DNA from: Rhodocyclales bacterium
Lineage (GTDB): Bacteria > Pseudomonadota > Gammaproteobacteria > Burkholderiales > Rhodocyclaceae
Direction: 5' to 3'
Assembly: GCA_028292485.1 (NCBI GenBank)
Contig: JAQGMG010000005.1
Span: 1-64,000, forward strand
DNA: 64,000 bases
Shown here: positions 1 to 9,116 of the stretch, one piece after another
Position numbering within the stretch: the first letter of the stretch is position 1
Layout of the letters: the number at the start of each line of letters is the position of its first letter
Made by a program: the position numbers and the translations under genes
The notes under the pieces: generated by a model
Told to the model about the DNA's origin: nothing
The model's input: only the letters and a program-made list of their open reading frames with translations
The model's database searches: none

Positions 1-23
1 ATGGCCGCTATCGGAGCGGCCAT
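1..23. terminator. Small hairpin at window edge
   Basis: A perfect 9-bp inverted repeat with a 5-nt loop occupies the first 23 bases. No T-run follows it on the plus strand. It may be the end of a terminator or a structured element belonging to a gene left of the window. Bases 24-170 hold no convincing gene. Confidence 0.3.
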
Positions 24-170
24 GCGCAAGCTCGCTCATCTTTGCTTTGGCGTCGTGCATTCCGGCAAGCCCTATAGCCCCACTTTCGCTATAAAAAAAT
101 CTTGAGCTTGGAGACGGTATCTACGCCGACGAAGAAGGCGCGAAGCGTCTTTCTGTTCGGCTTGATATGC

Positions 171-210
171 CAAATGCAAGAGGCCACCCCAGGGTGGCCT
201 CTTGCATTTG
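171..210. terminator. Perfect 19-bp hairpin downstream of carbonic anhydrase gene
   Basis: This is a perfect palindrome with 19-bp arms and a 2-nt loop, 25 bp beyond the stop codon of the minus-strand carbonic anhydrase gene. The outer arms are A/T-rich and the core is GC-rich, as expected for a symmetrical, possibly bidirectional, intrinsic terminator. There is no separate T-run outside the arms. Confidence 0.65.
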
Positions 211-235
211 ATGCGCGCGAGTTATTCCTGAATGC

Positions 236-1963
236 TTAACGCGATTCCTTGATCACGCGGCCGGCAGCGGCCTGTACCGGGCGGGCATTGTTGGGGTAGA
301 AGCGCGAAAACACGTCGATCTGCTCAGCGGATAATTGCACCGGTTCCTTCATGACGAGCCACAGCACACCTTCTGTACACGGTGGTGTGGTCAGGGAACC
401 GACGTAGCTGATGTAGTCGCGTCTGGCTGGCAGCAGATCTGCCGCCTGGATGGCAACCCTCGCTGCGTAGTCCTCGTTCTTTTCGAGCGGCAGATTGTTC
501 CACAGCGTCTGGATGAAGCGATTGGCCTGACCTGCTTCGAGCAGTACGGCGACCACGGCAAGGCGCCCTTCGGCGTCACGATGCACCAGGTGCGCGACCA
601 TGGCGAAGCCCTTGCCGTCGATGCGCTCTTCCGCCGGATGGTGGAAGTGAAACTGGACGAGTTCGTAGGTGCGGCCCATCACGCTGATGTGTGAGCCCGC
701 GCCGTAGCTGACCTGGATGGTGTGGCCGTTGTCGATGATGCGGAAGTAGGTCGGGCTGTAGTCGAACTGTATTGGCTCCTGGTCGACCTTGATGCCGTCT
801 CGGATGTCGATGGGTGATTGGCGTTTGCCGTTGTTGCACACCGAAAACTCGGGATCGAGCTTGCCCCAGTTCTCTGGCCCGTCGCTGCCTTCATAGCTCC
901 AGTGCAGATCATGTGCGTCGGAAGATACCGGCGCGACAGGCTTCGACGAGGAGGTGGCCGCCATCGTAGCCAGCGGTTTGCGCGCAGGATCGGCATATGC
1001 CGGTGCGGTTTCCTTGTGCGCAACCATGGCGGCGATCTGCTGTGCAGCGCGTGTCGCCGCGTTCTCGGCAGCCCGCTGCTCTGTGTCGCGTTGCGCCCGG
1101 TGAACCGGGCTGGGTGCTGAACTGTTGGTGGCCAGCATTGCGATCGAGCCCGAAGAGGCGGGCCGCTCAGCCGTGCGCTCCGGCACCGCGCGTTTTTCAG
1201 CCACGGGAGTGCTGGCGTGTGCAGGAGGCGCTTCGGCCGTGGCTTTGCGTGCCGGTTCGGCTTTGGCGAGCGGTACAGGGGCTTGCGAGGCTTTCAAAGG
1301 AGCCTTTTCAATCGACTTGGGAGGCGTCTTTTCAAGGGCCTTGGGCACTGGCGGGGCTGGTGGTTCGTCAGTCGCAAGCCGGATGTCGGCGCGACGCAGG
1401 ATCGGTCTGCCGTTATCCAGCTTGTCGCTCCTGTCGTCCTTCGTGTCCTTTGTGCCCTTTTCGATCTTGCCGGGTGTGGCGCGGTTATTGATGCTTTCCT
1501 TGATGCTCTCTTCGGTCTTGGCGATTTGTTCAGCAGCCTGTTTGGCCGTGTTGCGCAGATCGGCAACTGACGGCGGTTTGCAAACCTCGTTGAAAAAACG
1601 GTCATCCACCGTACCGCTCTTGACGGTGATGGGAATGGTGGCATCAACCTTGTCTTCGCGCAGCACGCTCTCGTCGTCGGACAGGTACACGCGTTTGACG
1701 ATGATGAAAGCGTGACTGCGGCAGTCATAGCGGTTAAGCGCCCTGACCGTGCGATATCCATAGGCCTTGGCCTGATCGTTGGAAAGCACGATACGGCCCC
1801 ACGCGACCTTGGTGCCCGCATCGGAAGGCATGATGCTGGCCCGGTCGAGTTCTACGCGGCGCACGCGGTCGCTGGCAACGGTGAGCCAGTCGGCAGCCTG
1901 GACAGGCGCGCAGCAGACAAGGACTTCTAGCAGACAGAGCAGGAACGGGCGCGAAAGGCGCAT
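236..1963 (-). CDS. Exported alpha-carbonic anhydrase fused to an N-terminal surface-adhesin-E-like domain
   Basis: The 575-aa product begins with a signal peptide (about residues 1-23, hydrophobic core then VQAA). Residues about 24-130 resemble the surface-adhesin E (protein E) family found in exported proteobacterial proteins. Residues about 130-345 are low-complexity and rich in Ala, Pro, Lys and Glu. Residues about 348-575 are an alpha-class carbonic anhydrase: the QSPIDI motif, the FHFHHPAEE and AHLVH segments that carry the three zinc-binding histidines, and the late LTTPPCTEG motif. It should hydrate CO2 in the periplasm or at the surface. Most alpha enzymes are about 240-260 aa, so the N-terminal 345 residues are extra. 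It is transcribed alone. Confidence 0.9.
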   Translation of the reverse strand: MRLSRPFLLCLLEVLVCCAPVQAADWLTVASDRVRRVELDRASIMPSDAGTKVAWGRIVLSNDQAKAYGYRTVRALNRYDCRSHAFIIVKRVYLSDDESVLREDKVDATIPITVKSGTVDDRFFNEVCKPPSVADLRNTAKQAAEQIAKTEESIKESINNRATPGKIEKGTKDTKDDRSDKLDNGRPILRRADIRLATDEPPAPPVPKALEKTPPKSIEKAPLKASQAPVPLAKAEPARKATAEAPPAHASTPVAEKRAVPERTAERPASSGSIAMLATNSSAPSPVHRAQRDTEQRAAENAATRAAQQIAAMVAHKETAPAYADPARKPLATMAATSSSKPVAPVSSDAHDLHWSYEGSDGPENWGKLDPEFSVCNNGKRQSPIDIRDGIKVDQEPIQFDYSPTYFRIIDNGHTIQVSYGAGSHISVMGRTYELVQFHFHHPAEERIDGKGFAMVAHLVHRDAEGRLAVVAVLLEAGQANRFIQTLWNNLPLEKNEDYAARVAIQAADLLPARRDYISYVGSLTTPPCTEGVLWLVMKEPVQLSAEQIDVFSRFYPNNARPVQAAAGRVIKESR

Positions 1964-2134
1964 GCAGAAACACCATCAAATATGGTCAGGTAGGAGGATT
2001 TGCGGCCTGACGAGGAGGAACCTTGAGGGCGATGGACGATTCGCCAAGGCGCCTGAACAGATTTTGCAGTTGGCGAATCGGTGTATCGGCGCGATGGGGA
2101 AATGGGGAGAGGGGGGCGATGCCCCAGTCCGGCG

Positions 2135-2629
2135 TTATGCGCAGTTGGCCTGATGCACGCGCAGCCAGGTTGTCTGCAGGACGCGCGCGTCATTACTGGC
2201 GCGATGCCGGCGCACGTTGAGCTCGCGCTCGACTGCGGTGCGCACTTCGTTCCAGTGGCTGGTGCTGCAGTCGTCCATGAGCACCAGCAGATGCTCAAGG
2301 CGAAAGGTTGGCACCAGGCCGGCGGCTTCGAACAATGTGGCCAACCATGTGTAGTCGTGCGCCCAGGCATCCGAATAAACGACTTGCCCATGCAGGCTGC
2401 GGTTGAGCTGGGTGGCGACTTCGGCGGCGGGGCGCCCATATTCCAGCAGCGCAGCACGCGTGATGCCGTGTATGGATTCTGCTTGAGGATCCCAGTGTGT
2501 CCAGCCCTCGGCTGGCTGAATCAGCGAACACTGGCTGCTGCCATCGGGCAGCACGAAACCGACCTCTATAGGGTAGCTACCGCTGCCGAAGCCGGAGGCT
2601 TCAAAGTCGATGACGGTAGGGGCGTTCAT
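2135..2629 (-). CDS. DEDDh-type 3'-5' exonuclease (DnaQ-like)
   Basis: The start is the ATG at 2629, because the family begins directly with the first exonuclease motif (VIDFEASG); this gives 164 aa. The DEDDh signature is complete: D and E in DFEASG, an Asp in SDAWAHD, and the late histidine-aspartate pair in HRASND. The length corresponds to a bare exonuclease domain without a polymerase or helicase partner. Stand-alone proteins of this family trim RNA or DNA 3' ends; the substrate cannot be told from sequence. It lies 80 bp downstream of the first GT9 gene on the same strand but looks functionally unrelated. Confidence 0.85.
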   Translation of the reverse strand: MNAPTVIDFEASGFGSGSYPIEVGFVLPDGSSQCSLIQPAEGWTHWDPQAESIHGITRAALLEYGRPAAEVATQLNRSLHGQVVYSDAWAHDYTWLATLFEAAGLVPTFRLEHLLVLMDDCSTSHWNEVRTAVERELNVRRHRASNDARVLQTTWLRVHQANCA

Positions 2630-2709
2630 TTCACGGGTTATCGGGATCGGATCGGTCGGACTTCCGCATTGAAGCACAAGGGGGCCCACTCGCCTACTGT
2701 GAATACGCG

Positions 2710-3699
2710 CTAGCGCAGGCCTGCGAGTACGGCATCCACCGCTACGTCGTTGACGTCCTGGCTTGGGGGCTGCAGCAGCGTGTAGGGGACGCCCCAAGGG
2801 TGCCAGCGTGCCGCATCCGATTTGCCGAACAGGCAGACAATGGGTTTGCCCGTGGCGGCGGCCAGATGCATGTGTCCGCCATCGGAGCACAGAATCCGGT
2901 CACACACCGAGAGGCCGGCGATCAGATCGCTCAATTGCAAAGTGGGGCACGGGCGCAGCGGCAGCGCGGCGCAGTCGGCGAGAATGGTCGCAGCCTTGCG
3001 ATCATCGCCCGGGTGCAGCGGGTTGTTTTCGTCGCCAGGCGACCAGAACAATGCGAAGCGGGTATCCGGGTCTTCAGCATGCAGGCGCTTCATGACTTCG
3101 ATAAAACGTTCTGCAGGCCAGCGTTGCGAAGGTTTGCGCGAACTGATGTGTACGCCGATCAGTCGCCCGGCGCTTGTGCCGCCGACGCCCAGATGCGCCC
3201 AGATCTTCTCCTGCAGCTCAGCGCGTGGATAGATGTGTGCAGCGGGTAACTCGTCTGCCTGCGCATTCACGGCAAGCAGGATATTGGCCGTGCGTTCGAC
3301 TTCGTGCAGCGCACCGGCACCGGGCGGTACATCGTCCTGCGCAATCACCTTCTTCGCCCCGACCAGCCTGGCCATGCGTACGGCGCTGGCTTGCGTACCG
3401 CTTGCGGGCAACAGCACGAGGTCGAGGTCGGCATGGCGCAGCCGCCACAACACACGCAGGCGCTGCCATAGCGCCCCGAGCCGGCTTTCACCATGCGCCA
3501 GGTGTTTTGACTTGGTATAGGCAAACACCGCGTCCAGGTCGGGATTGCCGTGCAGTACTTCGGCGTTGTAGCGCGTGACCAGCGCACCGATCCAGGCGTC
3601 GGGATATTGCTCGCGCAAACGCCGGATAAGCGGCAGCGTGCAAACCAGATCGCCGATGTTGTCGCGGCGAATGATGAGGATGCGGTTGTAGGCGCTCAT
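2710..3699 (-). CDS. Glycosyltransferase family 9 (heptosyltransferase-like)
   Basis: The 329-aa protein has the GT9 layout: the N-terminal ILIIRRDNIGDLVCTLPLI nucleotide-fold start with its GD motif, and a C-terminal half with VGVHISSRKPSQRWP and then CSDGGHMHLAAATGKPIVCLFG, the segment that binds the ADP-sugar in WaaC/WaaF. It should add a heptose or related sugar to LPS core at the cytoplasmic face of the inner membrane. It lies 14 bp after the ligase-like gene on the same strand, so the two probably share a transcript. The exact acceptor is not predictable. Confidence 0.85.
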   Translation of the reverse strand: MSAYNRILIIRRDNIGDLVCTLPLIRRLREQYPDAWIGALVTRYNAEVLHGNPDLDAVFAYTKSKHLAHGESRLGALWQRLRVLWRLRHADLDLVLLPASGTQASAVRMARLVGAKKVIAQDDVPPGAGALHEVERTANILLAVNAQADELPAAHIYPRAELQEKIWAHLGVGGTSAGRLIGVHISSRKPSQRWPAERFIEVMKRLHAEDPDTRFALFWSPGDENNPLHPGDDRKAATILADCAALPLRPCPTLQLSDLIAGLSVCDRILCSDGGHMHLAAATGKPIVCLFGKSDAARWHPWGVPYTLLQPPSQDVNDVAVDAVLAGLR

Positions 3700-3713
3700 C
3701 TGAAAGGCCCTTG

Positions 3714-4976
3714 CTATGGATTGCCCGTGCGACTGCGGGTATCGAGCGCCAGCAGCAAGCCCAGGCCCAACATGGCCAGCATGCCATGTTCATGATGCAG
3801 CGTCGTGTTGAACATGCCACCGGCAAATACGACACACCAGCCCGACCAGCCAGCGCCCCAGCTTGCCCATTGCCAGCCTGCAGCGTCTGCCGTGGGGCGG
3901 CGGCACAGCAGCGCCGCCAGCCAGGCGAAGCACAGCGTGACCAGCACGGCGATGCCGAGAAGGCCGCGCTCGGCCAGCGTGTTGAAGAAAAGATTGTGAG
4001 CGTGGCTGGAAAACAGGAAATGCTCGCGCGCATACGGTTCGCCGCGCTCAGCCAACCAGCTTTCGATCTGCGTGGGCGAGATGGCGGAGAAGTTTGCAGG
4101 GCCGACACCCGTCAGCGGGCGATGACGCCAGACCTCGATTGCCGTATGGGCAGCTTCGGCGCGTGCCGAAGTGATGCTGCCTGCCTTGATATTCACTTCG
4201 GTTTTCTCGATCTGCTTCGGGTCGAGCGCCAAGGCTCCGGCCGCGACGATGATGCCGATCAGCGCGATGGGCCACAGCCGGATCTTTCTGGTGCGGGCGA
4301 ACACGACCAGGAAAACGACAACGGACAACAGATAGGCAACGAGTGCGCCACGGCTACCGAACGAGATCATCACCGCCAGCATGATCAGCGCACCGAGCGC
4401 CGCCAGCCCGCGCTTGACGTTGTCACGAACGCCTGCGGTAAACCACTCGGCGCAGCTCAGCACAGCGGCCAGACTGGCAATGCCCATGCCATACAGTGCC
4501 GAATGATTGACGTGGCCCACGGAATTCAGTTGCAACCAGACACGCTTCGGATCGGTTGCCAGCATCCAGTAGCCTTGCGCCACACCGGCAAGCGTGGCGG
4601 CGATGAGGCAGATAAACAGAATGGTGATCTGTCGTGGCGTCAGGCGCGACCGCGCGAGCATCCAGCCGAGCGAGACATAGCCGGCGATGTCGCCGAGCTC
4701 ATTCCATTTATGCGGATAAGGTGCGCTGACGACTACGCTGATGATGGGCACAGCCAGCAATGCGGCGAACAGCGCATCCCAGCGAATCGATAGCTGGCCC
4801 CAGTTGCGCGTCTGTGCGCTGCGGCCGATCCACAGCAGCAGAAACAAGGCCCAGAAGATGTTTTTCGGCGCCTCGACGATCGGCAAGGCAATGGAAAACA
4901 GGCACAGCAGCACGAATTCAATGCGATTGAGCGAACGAACGGCGATATGACGCGAAGAACTGTCTGCAAGCTGCAT
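3714..4976 (-). CDS. O-antigen ligase / Wzy-family membrane protein
   Basis: The ATG at 4976 is preferred over a TTG at 5006 because neither has a clear ribosome-binding site and ATG is usual; the product is 420 aa with about ten to twelve hydrophobic segments. The large periplasmic loop carries GVGPANF, and then SSHAHNLFFNTLAERGLLG, the H-x-H-N and AE-x-G pattern typical of the Wzy_C/WaaL superfamily. Its neighbours are core glycosyltransferases, which favours ligation of O-polysaccharide to lipid A-core, but WaaL and Wzy polymerases cannot be separated by sequence alone. It is divergent from the GT4 gene at 5075, with only 98 bp between the two starts. Confidence 0.85.
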   Translation of the reverse strand: MQLADSSSRHIAVRSLNRIEFVLLCLFSIALPIVEAPKNIFWALFLLLWIGRSAQTRNWGQLSIRWDALFAALLAVPIISVVVSAPYPHKWNELGDIAGYVSLGWMLARSRLTPRQITILFICLIAATLAGVAQGYWMLATDPKRVWLQLNSVGHVNHSALYGMGIASLAAVLSCAEWFTAGVRDNVKRGLAALGALIMLAVMISFGSRGALVAYLLSVVVFLVVFARTRKIRLWPIALIGIIVAAGALALDPKQIEKTEVNIKAGSITSARAEAAHTAIEVWRHRPLTGVGPANFSAISPTQIESWLAERGEPYAREHFLFSSHAHNLFFNTLAERGLLGIAVLVTLCFAWLAALLCRRPTADAAGWQWASWGAGWSGWCVVFAGGMFNTTLHHEHGMLAMLGLGLLLALDTRSRTGNP

Positions 4977-5074
4977 GGCAGGGTCGGGCTGGCGATGGGG
5001 CGCCAATGATAGCGCAGCACCGGCAAGGCAGCGTCGTCGCTTACAATTGCTGCTGCGCCCAATTGCTCACGATC

Positions 5075-6199
5075 ATGCCATCAAGCCCGTCCCGCCACGT
5101 TTTGCTCGCTATCGACTCGTTGACCGGGCGTGGTGCCGAAAAAGTCGTGGTTAATCTGGGCGAAGCCCTGTTGCAGCTCGGTCATCGCGTCAGTATCGTC
5201 ATATACGAGGATATCGTCGAATTTGAGGTCGATGCGCGGATCCGTATTCATCGCCTCCAGCCAGCTGTGCGTGGCCGTATCCGCCTGCTGAGCCGCCTTA
5301 CGGATAATGCCAACGTACGTCAGTTCAAGGCCTTGCTGGGCCGTATCGAGGCGGAACAGGGACGCGTCGATCTGATCCTGTCGGCCCTGCCACGCATCGA
5401 TCGCATTCTTTCGCGCATCAAGGACAAACGCATCCATCACGTCATCCACAATGCGCTATCGCTGCAAAACGGCATCCGCAAGAATGGCTGGCGCAAGAAG
5501 CTCTCGCGCATCTGGCATGCCAAGCGCATGTATGACGGGCGCCAGATCATCGGTGTATCGGCCGGCGTAGGTGAGGATCTACAGACCTTCGTCAAGGTGC
5601 GCCCCGCTGCATTGCGCACCATCTACAACCCGTTCCATTTCGATCGCCTGCTCAGTCTGGCTGCTGAACCATTCGAGCCGCCGGTAGGCGCTGAGGCAAG
5701 TGACTACATCCTGCATATCGGTGCATTCACGCTCAAGCAAAAACGCCAGGACGTACTCATCGAGGCCTTCGCTGCATCCGGCCTGTCATGCAATCTTGTC
5801 TTGCTCGGCAAGGGGCGTGACGAAGCGAAGATTCGCGACATCATCAGGCGTTGCGGCGTCGAGGATCGCGTCATCCTGGCTGGCTTCCAGGCCAATCCCT
5901 ATCCATGGATCCGTCATGCGCGCCTGCTGGTCCTGTCCTCCGACTACGAAGGTTTCGGCAATGTACTGGTCGAGGCGATGGTCATCGGTACGCCGGTGAT
6001 TTCCACCGATTGTCCTGCCGGGCCGGGTGAGATTCTCGCCGGTGCAATGAGCGACTCGCTGGTGGCGGTGGGCGATGTACAGGCGCTGGCGCAGAAAATG
6101 AAAGCCTTCCATGCGCATCCGCCGCGCATCGACACGCAGAGCCTGGACCGTTTCGCTGCAAGCACGGTCGCGGACGAATACCTCAAGCTGATCAGCTAG
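5075..6199 (+). CDS. GT4 family glycosyltransferase
   Basis: The start is the ATG at 5075, directly before HVLLAIDSLTGRGAEKVV, the glycine-rich acceptor loop with which GT4 enzymes begin; this gives 374 aa. The C-terminal domain shows LHIGAFTLKQKRQDVLIEA, then SSDYEGFGNVLVEAM, the E-x7-E motif that holds the nucleotide sugar in GT-B retaining enzymes, and STDCPAGPGEIL. It is a cytoplasmic or membrane-associated sugar transferase for LPS core or O-antigen. The next gene starts 9 bp after its stop, so they form an operon. Confidence 0.88.
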   Translation: MPSSPSRHVLLAIDSLTGRGAEKVVVNLGEALLQLGHRVSIVIYEDIVEFEVDARIRIHRLQPAVRGRIRLLSRLTDNANVRQFKALLGRIEAEQGRVDLILSALPRIDRILSRIKDKRIHHVIHNALSLQNGIRKNGWRKKLSRIWHAKRMYDGRQIIGVSAGVGEDLQTFVKVRPAALRTIYNPFHFDRLLSLAAEPFEPPVGAEASDYILHIGAFTLKQKRQDVLIEAFAASGLSCNLVLLGKGRDEAKIRDIIRRCGVEDRVILAGFQANPYPWIRHARLLVLSSDYEGFGNVLVEAMVIGTPVISTDCPAGPGEILAGAMSDSLVAVGDVQALAQKMKAFHAHPPRIDTQSLDRFAASTVADEYLKLIS

Positions 6200-6208
6200 A
6201 AAAACCCC

Positions 6209-7243
6209 ATGAAAATCCTGATCGTCAAACGCGACAAACTCGGTGACATGCTGCTCACCACGCCGACTCTGGCCTGGCTCAGGCAGGCGTTGCCCGGTGC
6301 GCAATTGCATGTACTGGCAAACGACTACAACGCCTGGGTGATCGACGGCAATCCACATGCTGATCGCGTATGGGTGCTGCCGCGCGTGCGCCATGCCGGC
6401 AAGCTGCGCATCGGAGCCGCATTGCAGACCTTGCGCATGCTGTGGCAATTGCGGCGGCAGAAATTCGACTGGGTGCTGGTCGGCAATGGCGAAGAATCAC
6501 CACGCGCCGTCGAGCGTGGCTTGTCGGTGCACGGTGTCAATACATCGTCATATTGCAAAAAGGCCAGCGCCTGGCCGCGCCTCACGCATCCGCTGCCGGT
6601 GCCGCAGGACATGCACGAGAGCCGGCGCCTGGCGAACCTTGCCATGCCGATCGGTCTGCAACTGCCTGATGAACTACCCGCACCGCACTACGTCCTGCCG
6701 CAAGCGGGCCGCACTTTTGCAACGGGCTGGCTTGCGCAGCATGGCTTGTCGGCAGGCGGCTACGTTGTGCTTGGTCTCGGTGCAAGACGCGCCAAGAAGC
6801 AGCCATCAACCGCGCAGGTGCTCGAATGGTCCGCGCAGATTGCGCAGCGTTGGGGTCTCAAAACGGTTTTCATGTGGACGCCCGGCAAGAGCGATAACCC
6901 GCTCTACCCCGGTGACGATGAAGTGGCCGAACCGGTGCTTGCCGCCAACTCCCCAGACATCGTGCCGTTTCGCGGGCCGCTCAAGGAGGCGATTGCACTC
7001 GTCTGGCATGCGCGCACATCGCTGTTTCCTGACAGCGGCCTGATGCATTTCGCGGCGGCGAGCCCGGGTGGTGTGCTGGGTTTTTTCGCAGAGACCGATG
7101 TATCGCCTGCGCCCTCACAGTGGGGGCCGATCGGGCCGAAGGCGCGTTGGCTGGAGGTTGAGCGTTCGGTGTCGGAGCTCGACAGCGCCGCGGTGTTCGA
7201 CAAACTGGCGCAGCTTATTGAAGCGTTGGTGGGGGTGAGCTAA
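6209..7243 (+). CDS. Glycosyltransferase family 9 (heptosyltransferase-like)
   Basis: The 344-aa protein starts ILIVKRDKLGDMLLTTPTL, the standard GT9 opening, and carries VVLGLGARRAKKQPS and FPDSGLMHFAAASPGGVLGFF in the donor-binding domain. It is a second core heptosyltransferase-like enzyme in this cluster. The 3' end is notable: the last codons and the TAA stop lie inside a degenerate arm of a palindromic repeat (7226-7299) that also occurs inside uvrA, so the present C-terminus (ALVGVS) was probably set by that repeat. It is translated just after the GT4 gene. Confidence 0.85.
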   Translation: MKILIVKRDKLGDMLLTTPTLAWLRQALPGAQLHVLANDYNAWVIDGNPHADRVWVLPRVRHAGKLRIGAALQTLRMLWQLRRQKFDWVLVGNGEESPRAVERGLSVHGVNTSSYCKKASAWPRLTHPLPVPQDMHESRRLANLAMPIGLQLPDELPAPHYVLPQAGRTFATGWLAQHGLSAGGYVVLGLGARRAKKQPSTAQVLEWSAQIAQRWGLKTVFMWTPGKSDNPLYPGDDEVAEPVLAANSPDIVPFRGPLKEAIALVWHARTSLFPDSGLMHFAAASPGGVLGFFAETDVSPAPSQWGPIGPKARWLEVERSVSELDSAAVFDKLAQLIEALVGVS

Positions 7244-7299
7244 GCGATGCCCAACATGGGTCGGCCGCGTGGGGCATCGCTTCGCTCACCCCAACCTAC
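7226..7299. repeat. Palindromic repeat, family also found at 45988-46092 and 56306-56340
   Basis: Two inverted arms (7226-7255, imperfect, and 7269-7299) match the arms of the repeat inside uvrA. The left arm overlaps the end of the GT9 gene and supplies its stop codon. It lies between convergent genes and might also act as a transcript end, although no T-run follows. Confidence 0.75.
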
Positions 7300-7311
7300 A
7301 ATGCCTGCGCC

Positions 7312-7911
7312 TTATTTTTTGCCGTACAGATACGGATTCAAGGTCGCATCGTTGTACATCTTGAACTGGCGATAGACCTTGTAATACGCGGTGCCGGCCG
7401 TGCAATCGGCCAATAGCTGCTCCAGGCATGCCGCCAGATCGCTGCGTTGCTCAAGCAGGCGCGCGTGCTTGGTGCGGCATGTGGCGATGTGCTCGGCGCT
7501 GGCGTCCGCGCGCTGCGTCTGCAAACCCATATGGAATATCTTCAGCGCCACGATCGAGATGCGGTCGATGATGCTGCCCGCCGTTTCGCTGTTGAGGCGG
7601 CATCCTGGCCGCTGCATCACGTCGGCGAATGCCGAGAGAATGACCTCGTCCATGCGCTCGATGGCATCGTTGCGCTTCTGGTTGAAGCCGTCGATGGCGC
7701 GTTTGTTTGCGGCGATCTCGCTGTCCGCTACATCCTTGCGTCGTGCCAGGTCTTCTTCGTCCCACAATGAGTTGTTGAAGCGATGGTTCAGTTCGATGAA
7801 CTGCCACAGGCCTTCGTTGAACCGGGCCGGTGCCTGCTTCGCCCAATCGCGATCGGCAACGCATTTGTCATGGAAGGCAATGATCTCTGCTGAATTGATG
7901 ATGGTGTTCAT
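7312..7911 (-). CDS. DUF4254 family protein in LPS cluster
   Basis: The 199-aa, probably mostly helical protein matches what I recall of the DUF4254 family (LWQFIELNHRFNNSLWDEEDLARR near the N-terminus; later SIVALKIFHM). It has no signal peptide or membrane segment and no recognisable catalytic motif. Members sit beside glycosyltransferase genes in LPS clusters, and here the start overlaps the stop of the GT9 gene by 4 bp (ATGA), so it is translationally coupled and likely acts with it. The function is unknown; an accessory or regulatory role in core assembly is only an inference from context. Confidence 0.8.
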   Translation of the reverse strand: MNTIINSAEIIAFHDKCVADRDWAKQAPARFNEGLWQFIELNHRFNNSLWDEEDLARRKDVADSEIAANKRAIDGFNQKRNDAIERMDEVILSAFADVMQRPGCRLNSETAGSIIDRISIVALKIFHMGLQTQRADASAEHIATCRTKHARLLEQRSDLAACLEQLLADCTAGTAYYKVYRQFKMYNDATLNPYLYGKK

Positions 7912-9116
7912 TGGGCTTTACTCATGCTTGAAGTAATGGAGTGGCGGGAGGACAAGTCGAGCAGGCCCTGGCACGCGTCGAGGACCGCATCGAGGCTGAT
8001 GCCGGTCATGCACAGTGCCTGTCCGCAGCGTGACACGGATGCATCGACTGGTGTGCCGGCAGCCGCGTCGTAGCCGCGACCACAGCGCTGTACCCATGCG
8101 ACGCTACGGCGAAAAATGGTTTGCTGATTGCGGCAGACGAGCTGTGCGGACAGCGCAATGGCTGGCGTGTTGTGAAAAAATGGCGAATGCGCGCACAGCA
8201 CCTCGGAGCCAGGGCCGAACAGGGTGACAGTCGGTGTCTCCGTGAGCCTGCCCAGGTGCATGACACCGGTATCCGGCCCGATCAGCAAGCTGGCGTCGCG
8301 CAGCAGGTGGGCCAGTTGCAGCAGGTCAAGCTGACCGGCATAGCTGCGGAAGCGCTGTTGCGGATCGGCCGCTGCAACCAGTGCAGTTTCCTTTGCACCT
8401 GCGCTCCATACCGGCGTGATGCCGCGCTCAAACAAGGCATTCGCCAGTGCCGCCCAGCGCTCCGCCGGCCACAGCTTGAGTGGCGTGCTGGCGCCCAGAT
8501 GCAGCACGGCGTATGGCCTGGCTGGTGGGTCGAATTGCGTGCAGGCCGCGAGCGGCCATTGCTCTTCAGAGAAGGCTGGTGCGGCGTTGCCGCGCGCGAG
8601 ATCCGCAAAGATTTCCGGCAGCGCCGCGGGCTGTGCCGGCCAGGCACGTTGCTCATCGACGAACCAGTTCTTGTAGCGCGGCGTGTCGTCGGCCTGTGCC
8701 ACGATGTGGCGTGCCCCCAGTGCCCGCGCCAGCCAGCTGTAGCGGCTGTCACCGGGCACCAGGGCGAGGTCGAAACCGCCCTTGGGAATACCCGCGCGCC
8801 ACAGCGCGCACAGCGTCGTCGCGTCACGCGGATCGTAGGCCATGGCTTGTACCCCCCACGGCTTGCCTGCATACAGTGGCACGATGGCTTGCGGGCAGGT
8901 CATGACAATCTGGGCTTGGGGATGATTGCGACGCAGCCTGGCCAGTAATGCCGACAGCATCAATGTGTCGCCGAGCAGCAGGTGATGGGCGACAAGGATG
9001 CGTGCGGGATTTTGCGGATAGCCACGTTTGCCGCACAAGCTTGCCTTGAGCTTCGACAGACTGCCCGCCCATAGCATGGGTTGCAGCAGCAGGCGTGACG
9101 GAAACCGGGAGCTCAT
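7908..9116 (-). CDS. Glycosyltransferase family 9 (heptosyltransferase-like), Cys-rich C-terminus
   Basis: The start is the ATG at 9116, which overlaps the stop of the upstream GT4 gene by 4 bp (ATGA); this gives 402 aa. GT9 motifs are ILVAHHLLLGDTLMLSALL near residue 60 and LLIGPDTGVMHLGRLTETP then VTLFGPG in the donor domain. The C-terminal tail has several cysteines (about residues 330-390), seen in some GT9 proteins and possibly a metal site. It is the middle gene of a tightly coupled trio: GT4, GT9, DUF4254. The donor and acceptor sugars are unknown. Confidence 0.83.
   Translation of the reverse strand: MSSRFPSRLLLQPMLWAGSLSKLKASLCGKRGYPQNPARILVAHHLLLGDTLMLSALLARLRRNHPQAQIVMTCPQAIVPLYAGKPWGVQAMAYDPRDATTLCALWRAGIPKGGFDLALVPGDSRYSWLARALGARHIVAQADDTPRYKNWFVDEQRAWPAQPAALPEIFADLARGNAAPAFSEEQWPLAACTQFDPPARPYAVLHLGASTPLKLWPAERWAALANALFERGITPVWSAGAKETALVAAADPQQRFRSYAGQLDLLQLAHLLRDASLLIGPDTGVMHLGRLTETPTVTLFGPGSEVLCAHSPFFHNTPAIALSAQLVCRNQQTIFRRSVAWVQRCGRGYDAAAGTPVDASVSRCGQALCMTGISLDAVLDACQGLLDLSSRHSITSSMSKAQ

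Noticed and set aside
3711-4793. A 360-codon plus-strand frame opposite the O-antigen ligase gene
   Set aside because: It is the complement of a clear membrane protein gene; its composition (many Gln, Arg, Asp and His) is that of an antisense shadow in GC-rich DNA.
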